Shown: one piece after another, positions 15,476 through 20,363 of the stretch | How the letters are laid out: each line of letters begins with the position of its first letter | Position numbering within the stretch: position 1 is the first letter of the stretch | Assembly (NCBI GenBank): GCA_038207425.1 | Contig: JBBQZU010000041.1 | Location: forward strand, 1-20,363 | Direction of reading: 5' to 3' | DNA length: 20,363 bases | Source of the DNA: JBBQZU01 sp038207425 | Lineage (GTDB): Bacteria; Bacteroidota; Bacteroidia; Flavobacteriales_D; Cryomorphaceae | Notes under the pieces: model-generated | Database searches by the model: none | Seen by the model: only the letters and a program-made list of their open reading frames with translations | Told to the model about the DNA's origin: nothing | Position numbers and translations under genes: made by a program

Positions 15476-15802
15476 ATTTATTGTATCAAGTGAGCGTTGC
15501 GATTGCGCTATGAAACAGGCGCTTTATTTTTTGATTGAATAGCTTCAGCGTTGTTTTGTTTTGAAATTGAAGCAGTGATCCGTTGCCAAGCAGCGGATCA
15601 TTTTTTTTATGGAAAATTCCGTTGATGAAAACCTTAAGATTTCTTTAATTTTTCTCAGTGTATAATTCTTTGCAATTGTAAACTAACTGCGGGATACCCG
15701 CTAATTTCTTAGACAACCTGAAGCCTCAACGTCTTTTGCTTGGGAAGAACTAAAATAAATGAAATCAAACTTGAAGAAGGACGTTGGTGTGCAGGAATAG
15801 AG
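15476..15802. other. Intergenic region with terminator and short hairpin
   Basis: No supported gene. It contains the terminator at 15576 and a tight hairpin GCGGG-ATA-CCCGC at 15689-15701. A 13-codon frame (MKSNLKKDVGVQE, 15759-15800) has the look of the start of a lost gene but is too short to claim. Confidence 0.45.
15576..15608 (+). terminator. Strong intrinsic terminator
   Basis: A 10-base stem (TGATCCGTTG with CAGCGGATCA, one U-G wobble), loop CCAAG, then eight T. It ends the 14475-15475 operon. Confidence 0.9.
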
Positions 15803-16663
15803 TTAGGTCACCAATCCTAGCACGATAAGTTTTTCGAGCGTAGGACTCGCATTTCCACCAAGAGGCTCTACCGTGATGGCAAAGGCCTGGCCTGTAAGCG
15901 TAATGCCACTTGCAATAATTATTTCGGTGGCATCTTTGTCAATGATGCCCATATCGATAGGATTTCCGTCAAGGAGCACCCATAGCTGGTATTGCATATC
16001 AGGGCTGAGTTCCGGTAGGGTAGAGGGGTCTACTTTTATTTGCCCGGTTCTGGTATTCCAAAATAGTGCAAGCTGCACTTCATCTTTTTCTTTTCCGCTG
16101 GTAAGCACTACTTTTTTAATTGCAGGATCAAAGGCTTCTTCGAGTTCCTTGTTTGAATTGCCCAATTCTTCGCTTGTTGCAATTAATTCTTGCTTCAGTC
16201 TGTCAACCTCGCTTGCAAGTGATAGCTGTGCTGTTTTTACCTTTTGCAATTCACCTTTGGTAGCTGACTTGTCCATAAACTGCCATACCGCAAACAGAAG
16301 CAGCACGGCAGCCGCTGCAGCCCAGGGCAAATTGATACGGTTATTCTTTTTACCGCGCTCTGGTTTCATTTCTATAACCTTCACGTTCGGTGCCAGCCTC
16401 GATGATTTGTTGGGGGTAACCGAAGCAGGTAATTGCTTGTGTTTGTGCACTTCGCCAAGAATTTTATCCCTGAGCGGAGATGGAGTTTTTTTCGCATAAG
16501 CCCCTGCAAATACTTCTATATCAGATTCAATTACTGTAAGCGCTTCAGCAATTTCGGGGTATATTTTGGCGAGGCACTGAACTTCACGGCGTTCCTGATC
16601 GCTCGCTATGCCAAGCGCGTATTCCTGCAAAATGCCCGATGCTATGTAGCTACTGATGTCCAT
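15803..16663 (-). CDS. Anti-sigma factor, RskA family
   Basis: A 286-residue membrane anti-sigma factor. Residues 1-70 form the cytoplasmic sigma-binding helical domain (ILQEYALGIASDQERREVQ); there is no HxxxCxxC zinc motif. One membrane segment (WAAAAAVLLLFAVWQFM) lies at about 114-130, followed by a predicted coiled coil (VDRLKQELIATSEELGNSNK) and a C-terminal RskA domain from about residue 183 (WNTRTGQIKVDPSTLPELSP, then YQLWVLLDG and AITVEPLGG). It would hold the sigma factor at the membrane and release it after regulated proteolysis. I prefer the ATG at 16663 (MDISSYIASG); one two codons earlier (16669) is possible. The gene overlaps the sigma gene by 14 or 20 bases, so the pair is translationally coupled. 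Confidence 0.9.
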   Translation of the reverse strand: MDISSYIASGILQEYALGIASDQERREVQCLAKIYPEIAEALTVIESDIEVFAGAYAKKTPSPLRDKILGEVHKHKQLPASVTPNKSSRLAPNVKVIEMKPERGKKNNRINLPWAAAAAVLLLFAVWQFMDKSATKGELQKVKTAQLSLASEVDRLKQELIATSEELGNSNKELEEAFDPAIKKVVLTSGKEKDEVQLALFWNTRTGQIKVDPSTLPELSPDMQYQLWVLLDGNPIDMGIIDKDATEIIIASGITLTGQAFAITVEPLGGNASPTLEKLIVLGLVT

Positions 16664-17189
16664 TGCCAAATAGGGTTCTGAGTTCGCTCATTGCGTTTCT
16701 GATCCGTGTTTTAACCGTTCCCAGAGGGATATTAAATTTTTCTGCAATCTCAGGGTGGGTATATCCAAGAATAAATGAGTGCTCAATAAGTTCTTTATTA
16801 TGATCGCTAAGTTGCGCCAGCACTTTCATGATGTCATGGTTTACACTTAAATCTGTATTATCTGCTTCTACAACCTGCATAATTACGTCAGTAGATGTGC
16901 TGTAGATTTTGCCAGATCTTTTATTCTTCCTGATTGCATCTATGGCCTTGTTGCGCGCAATGCTGAGCAGCCAGGTGAAAAGTCTTCCTTTCGATGGGTC
17001 ATATTCTCTGGAATGTTGCCATATTTTTACAAAAGCCTCCTGAAGAATATCTTGCGCCTGCGCTTCATCTCTCACCATTCCAAAAATAATTCCGTACAGC
17101 GTATCTGCATAATTGTCGTAGAGCAATTCCATAGCCCGCACATTACCGGCCGCAAACATTTCTACAATTTCTTTCTCTACAGGTGCCAC
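16650..17189 (-). CDS. ECF sigma factor, SigK-like
   Basis: A 179-residue RNA polymerase sigma factor. Region 2 spans about residues 20-90, with DILQEAFVKIWQ near 47-58 and LFTWLLSIARNKAIDAIR near 70-87. Region 4 spans about 122-175 with the helix-turn-helix THPEIAEKFNIPLGTVKTRI. It would recruit polymerase to promoters of an envelope-stress or adhesion-type regulon. The start is GTG at 17189; the first ATG is at 17159 and would remove the first 10 residues, which the family usually has. It is followed by its cognate anti-sigma factor. A predicted housekeeping-type promoter lies just upstream (17206-17236), so the leader would be only about 10 bases. Confidence 0.93.
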   Translation of the reverse strand: MAPVEKEIVEMFAAGNVRAMELLYDNYADTLYGIIFGMVRDEAQAQDILQEAFVKIWQHSREYDPSKGRLFTWLLSIARNKAIDAIRKNKRSGKIYSTSTDVIMQVVEADNTDLSVNHDIMKVLAQLSDHNKELIEHSFILGYTHPEIAEKFNIPLGTVKTRIRNAMSELRTLFGNGHQ

Positions 17190-17205
17190 AGTATTATTTG
17201 CGGGC

Positions 17206-17236
17206 CAAATCTATGACTATTCAATGAGAATGTAAA
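17206..17236 (-). promoter_or_regulatory. Predicted Bacteroidota-type promoter of the sigma/anti-sigma operon
   Basis: On the minus strand, TAGATTTG (17206-17213) matches the -7 consensus TAnnTTTG and TTTA (17233-17236) is one base from the -33 element, with a 19-base spacer. Confidence 0.6.
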
Positions 17237-17259
17237 CCATGGGCCCAAAATGAGAGTGA

Positions 17260-17297
17260 AGTTTTGGATTCCGTATTTCACGAAAGTGACCAAAACT
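17260..17297. repeat. Two-tier hairpin upstream of the sigma promoter
   Basis: Outer arms AGTTTTGG (17260-17267) and CCAAAACT (17290-17297) are perfect complements. Inside lies TCAC-GAAA-GTGA (17278-17289), a stem capped by a GNRA tetraloop on the + strand, stacked directly on the right-hand outer arm. No T tract follows on either strand, so it is not a standard terminator of the amidase gene; a protein-binding site or RNA element is possible. Confidence 0.45.
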
Positions 17298-17314
17298 ATT
17301 GCCTTCAAAATGGC

Positions 17315-18247
17315 TTACAAGCTAACCAACATATCCATAAGCTCAGGTTGAGGGAAAATATCAGTTTTGTCGATGCGCACATTGCTATGGCTCCATAAGC
17401 CTTTGCGGGCGGTGCACATGGCCACATCCATTATGTCAAATGCAGCAGCACCGTGGTTCTTTACCAATTCGGGCAGGCCGCTGCGCACATCAATATGGTC
17501 TCTGTTGGCTATATATTCTATGAGTAACCTCAGAGATGCTATTTGCCGGTCGGAATATCGGTGCCAGTGGGTGTGGGTGCGATACGGATTGCTTAAACGT
17601 ACTATTTGGTCAGGATTGGCTCGGCGGCCCACGTAGGTGTAGTACTCGTTTGGTTGTAGTGCCATCCAACTATTATTTCGCATATAGCCACCTTCGGTAA
17701 GAAATCCAAAATTGCAAAGCTCAATACCTACGCTATTTCGGTGCATGAAACTGTTGCCTGTACCCAGGTGCCAAGCATAGCCACCTTCAGGAAATGCGGC
17801 TACCACTTCGCCATCGTATGTTGTATCACCTGAAGTAATTTTTGACCCGCCGATGACGAATTCAGTTGCCACTTCGCCACGATTATCGCGACCCCAATCT
17901 TTGATGGTTTCATAGGGATTATCCCAGCCGGCGGTATGGTGCAGAAATAGCCATTCTTTGGATGTTGGTCCGGCAAAGTACTGGCCGGCTGACAAGTGTT
18001 GATGTTTTATATCCAGTGAATTTGCAGTAATGGCTTCCGGACTTCGCTCACTTCTGTCCGTAGTAGCTATGCCCATAGCACTCCAGGTTACAGGCCCTAC
18101 TTTGCCATCGTCGCGAAGACCATGATTTTGCTGCCAATGCTTTACTGCACTTTCAGTATTAAATCCAAATTCACCATCATCGTTTACACCTAGAAATCTT
18201 TGGAGCACCCTTACAAGATCGCCCCGGCTGCCGTACTTTAGTATCAT
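17315..18247 (-). CDS. N-acetylmuramoyl-L-alanine amidase with peptidoglycan-binding domain
   Basis: A 310-residue peptidoglycan hydrolase that cleaves the lactyl-amide bond between muramic acid and the stem peptide. Residues 3-58 are a PG_binding_1 domain (GSRGDLVRVLQRFLGVNDDG, then AVKHWQQNHGL and DGKVGPVTW). Residues 95-300 are an amidase_2 (PGRP-like) domain with LFLHHTAGW (His103/104) and later zinc ligands His287 in LWSHSNVR and Asp296 in DKTDIFPQ; Glu176 in VGIEL fits the usual fold. The ATG at 18247 fits the domain start; the longer frame would need a TTG. There is no signal peptide or membrane segment, so it looks like a phage endolysin or a protein exported by another route. It stands alone, same strand as the sigma operon but 125 bases away. 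Confidence 0.88.
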   Translation of the reverse strand: MILKYGSRGDLVRVLQRFLGVNDDGEFGFNTESAVKHWQQNHGLRDDGKVGPVTWSAMGIATTDRSERSPEAITANSLDIKHQHLSAGQYFAGPTSKEWLFLHHTAGWDNPYETIKDWGRDNRGEVATEFVIGGSKITSGDTTYDGEVVAAFPEGGYAWHLGTGNSFMHRNSVGIELCNFGFLTEGGYMRNNSWMALQPNEYYTYVGRRANPDQIVRLSNPYRTHTHWHRYSDRQIASLRLLIEYIANRDHIDVRSGLPELVKNHGAAAFDIMDVAMCTARKGLWSHSNVRIDKTDIFPQPELMDMLVSL

Positions 18248-18941
18248 GGTTGTTTGCTTTTGGTTATAACGCAAAGCTAATCAAATACATGAAAATTGCT
18301 TTCTTATATTCGTCCATGTATTCTTTATAACTGATAATTTGGTTGTTGCCTATGTTGTGAATTGCTCGTTCTGATTTGTTTGCTGGCATGTAATTTCGAA
18401 CTGCAATTATGGCTTGTATTCCTAAATGGCATTTTTTCATAATACAAGAAATAACTGAATTGAATCATCTATCTTTTCAGTGCATCGTGATTTTATTTTC
18501 TGGCAATAATACCGGCAATAGCCCTTTTAGAAACTTTATGGATGGGATTATTTAGTGAATAATGCACTGTGAAATTTTCTAAAGGAATCTCTAAAGATGT
18601 AAAAATCTATGAGATACAATAAAAACTGAAATGGCATAAGTTATTGCTGAAATGCTTTACACATTGGTCTATTTATTCCTTCAAATTGAAGCGTGTTAAC
18701 CATGAAACGCAAGCAAGGCGCACCTTGGAAAAAAAAAATTGGAAATCATGCTAAACGCCATCTTCAATTCTAAAGATATTACTATATTCAACACTACAAA
18801 AAACCTGATTACTTATGTGGATAGAATTTAAAATCTAATCCATGGAACATGTTAATTAGAATTAACGATATAGTATGGGAGAATCTGAAAAATTTTCTTT
18901 TACCTTGTTGCGCTGAATACAAATTTTGAAACTAAATAAAA
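18248..18941. other. AT-rich gene-free stretch of about 690 bases
   Basis: No frame longer than about 30 codons looks coding. The left edge carries a perfect minus-strand -7 element, TAGCTTTG (18272-18279), probably for the amidase, although no good -33 partner is seen. The rest is AT-rich and lacks clear repeats, hairpins or RNA genes by eye. Confidence 0.5.
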
Positions 18942-19388
18942 ATGGCAAAATCGCAGGAATCCTTTAACAAGAAGGATAAAGAAACAAAACGTTTAAAGAA
19001 ACGTCAGGAGAAACAGCATAAACGTGAAGAACGAAAGGCGAATCCGCAGGCATCGGGATTGGAGAATATGATGGCCTACGTAGATGAGTATGGTCAGATT
19101 ACAAATACCCCTCCTGACCCTTCAAAGAAGAAGAAAATAGATGCAAATAGCATAGAACTCGGAGTGCCGAAAAGAGAAAAAGAAGAACTGCCCGCTGTAA
19201 GGAAAGGCAAAATTGAGTTTTTCAATGACCAGAAAGGGTATGGATTCATCAAAGAAAATGATACCCAGGAGAAATACTTTGTGCACGTAAACGGATTATC
19301 GGAAGCTGTAAAAGAAAACGACAAAGTATCTTTTGAACTCGAGCAGGGCATAAAGGGTATCAATGCCGTGCGGGTAAAGAAGATTTAA
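18942..19388 (+). CDS. Cold-shock-domain protein with basic N-terminal extension
   Basis: A 148-residue nucleic-acid-binding protein. Residues 88-148 form a cold-shock domain with RNP1 KGYGFIKE (98-105) and RNP2 YFVHV (112-116), which bind single-stranded RNA or DNA. Residues 1-35 are strongly charged (KKDKETKRLKKRQEKQHKRE) and probably helical and RNA-binding. Residues 40-85 are a linker containing MAYVDEYGQITNTPPDP. A basic N-terminal extension before the CSD is common in Bacteroidota CspA-like proteins. The long leader upstream would suit cold-shock control through mRNA structure, but none was identified. It is flanked by non-coding DNA on both sides, so it is likely monocistronic. Confidence 0.93.
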   Translation: MAKSQESFNKKDKETKRLKKRQEKQHKREERKANPQASGLENMMAYVDEYGQITNTPPDPSKKKKIDANSIELGVPKREKEELPAVRKGKIEFFNDQKGYGFIKENDTQEKYFVHVNGLSEAVKENDKVSFELEQGIKGINAVRVKKI

Positions 19389-19967
19389 GCACTTTCGGTT
19401 GTACCTGTTTTCTTACCTTTCATAATCACATTCAGAAAAATCCTTATTGGTTTCGTGCATTTTCATTACTTGCGCAGTTTGCTTCAGCGCTTATCAGTAG
19501 CAGATTTTAATTTCCGAATTGCGAAGGTGAAAGCATATTTTTTTTGATCCGAGCATCTATATATGCATCCATCAATGGTGCAATAGTTCTTGAGCGCCAA
19601 TTGGTCGTTATTCATATGTTTTATTGTTGAATTCGAATGGCGACAGTGCGTCCCAAAAGTAGATCAATACAATGTGGCAAGATGCCACATCATAATACAT
19701 ACTAACAAAGGTATCTTAAAACCAAGGGTATATACCGCTTGATTGGCCGTTCATATGCATGAGTAAAACATCAAGTTTATTTCTAACTTGACCTGCAAAT
19801 TTGCTTCAAATTATGACCAAAAAAGCATGTGTTTTCACAAAGCCCGACTTTGTGATATGTGGCAACTTCGTCGATTTTTCTCACATTGAAACCCGCAACG
19901 CAATACATCCTGCAAATCGCAGTATCAATCCTTACCCAAACACCTTGCCTTAAACTCCCAAATCGAT
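19389..19967. other. Intergenic region rich in perfect palindromes
   Basis: No gene is supported. The right half (19672-19865) holds four perfect inverted repeats, listed separately as one element. I see no clear promoter consensus near 19968. Confidence 0.5.
19672..19865. promoter_or_regulatory. Cluster of perfect inverted repeats upstream of the propeller gene
   Basis: Four elements are present: ATGTGGC-N5-GCCACAT (19672-19690); CAAGTT-N7-AACTTG (19772-19790); the palindrome GCAAATTTGC (19795-19804); TCACAAAG-N5-CTTTGTGA (19835-19855). The 9-mer ATGTGGCAA of the first site recurs at 19857-19865. They may be operators or a structured leader for the gene at 19968. Confidence 0.45.
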
Positions 19968-20363
19968 ATGACCAAAAGAAAAGCATTGACATCAGGCCTT
20001 GTTGGCATTTTCCTATTTTTCTCTTTTACAAGCACTGCCCAGGTAATACAATCCACCTACCTCAGCGTGAGCGATGGCGTGGCTTCATCGGCTGTAAATG
20101 CCGTGATACAGGACAAAACGGGGCTCTTGTGGCTGGCCACCGAAAACGGCATTCAAAATTACGACGGGTACCGCTTCCGCAGTTTTCGCCACGAAACCGA
20201 CAACCCGAACAGCCTGCTCCACAATATGTGCTGGGGCATCACCGAAGATTCAAACCGCAACATTTGGATCGGTACAGACAATGGCATTTCACGGTATGAC
20301 CGAAAAACCAACACCTTCAAAAACTATCCGTTCAACCAGAGCAATCCGGATATACCCGGCACT
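19968..20363 (+). CDS. Two-component-regulator propeller sensor, 5' part
   Basis: The first 132 codons of a gene that runs off the window. Residues 1-24 are a signal peptide (LVGIFLFFSFTSTAQ). Then come two Reg_prop beta-propeller repeats: GLLWLATENGIQNYDGYRF at 52-70 and NIWIGTDNGISRYDR at 98-112, preceded by LSVSDGVASSAVNAVIQDK. This N-terminus is typical of hybrid two-component sensors or of AraC/LuxR-coupled sensor proteins of Bacteroidota that detect periplasmic signals, often oligosaccharides. Kinase and DNA-binding parts would lie beyond the window and cannot be confirmed. A larger-looking frame at 19859-20299 in another phase is a shadow; this frame has the signal peptide and family motifs. 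Confidence 0.9.
   Translation, partial: MTKRKALTSGLVGIFLFFSFTSTAQVIQSTYLSVSDGVASSAVNAVIQDKTGLLWLATENGIQNYDGYRFRSFRHETDNPNSLLHNMCWGITEDSNRNIWIGTDNGISRYDRKTNTFKNYPFNQSNPDIPGT

Noticed and set aside
15759..15800. A 13-codon frame with good spacing from AT-rich DNA
   Set aside because: Too short and without a recognised family; mentioned only as a possible lost gene start.
15873..16499. A 208-codon + frame
   Set aside because: Antisense shadow of the anti-sigma gene, which has a clear domain layout.
18702..18773. A 23-codon basic frame in the AT-rich gap
   Set aside because: Lysine-rich because of an A run; no supporting start signal or family.
19859..20299. A 146-codon + frame
   Set aside because: Out of phase with the propeller gene starting at 19968, which has a signal peptide and Reg_prop repeats.
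1..20363. CRISPR arrays, tRNA or rRNA genes
   Set aside because: No regularly spaced repeats and no T-arm or rRNA core sequences were seen by eye.

Overview
The window looks like a chromosomal accessory stretch from a member of the Bacteroidota. The support is the gene families (imelysin/DUF4856 lipoproteins, a TonB-dependent receptor with a carboxypeptidase-like N-terminal domain, DUF6122, a SigK/RskA-type sigma/anti-sigma pair, a two-component-regulator propeller protein), promoters close to the Bacteroidota form TTTG-N19..21-TAnnTTTG, and weak or absent Shine-Dalgarno sequences. Genus cannot be named from the sequence alone.

Layout. 1-641 is the 3' part of a group II intron without a maturase; its domain V has a changed catalytic triad. 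880-7020 is a tight four-gene + strand operon: DUF4856 lipoprotein, imelysin-like lipoprotein, HTTM (vitamin-K-carboxylase-like) membrane protein and TonB-dependent receptor, with overlapping reading frames at the last two junctions. 7275-8691 is a two-gene minus-strand operon of unknown function (membrane protein plus exported protein). 8842-9834 is an exported SIMPL-like protein. 9944-11614 holds a small exported protein and a DoxX-like membrane protein, and is followed by a decayed tail of a second copy of the SIMPL-like gene (11651-11839).

11.6-14.1 kb is a gene graveyard: the SIMPL-like tail with three in-frame stops, a DUF6122 gene, a lipoprotein-like frame broken by one stop, and an exported helical-repeat gene broken by two stops. 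14475-15475 is a probable two-gene operon ending in a truncated-haemoglobin-like lipoprotein and a strong terminator. 15803-17189 (minus) encodes an anti-sigma factor and its ECF sigma factor, preceded by a peptidoglycan amidase (17315-18247, minus). After about 700 bases without a gene comes a cold-shock-domain protein (18942-19388). A palindrome-rich leader then precedes the 5' end of a propeller-type sensor gene that runs off the window.

How the genes work together. The 880-7020 operon is the main functional unit: an outer-membrane receptor, two surface or periplasmic lipoproteins and an integral membrane enzyme-like protein, consistent with uptake of a scarce nutrient (iron or another metal is the family-based guess) with an unexplained HTTM step. 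The sigma/anti-sigma pair is a self-contained envelope signalling module. The rest looks like loosely linked accessory genes, several of them being lost.
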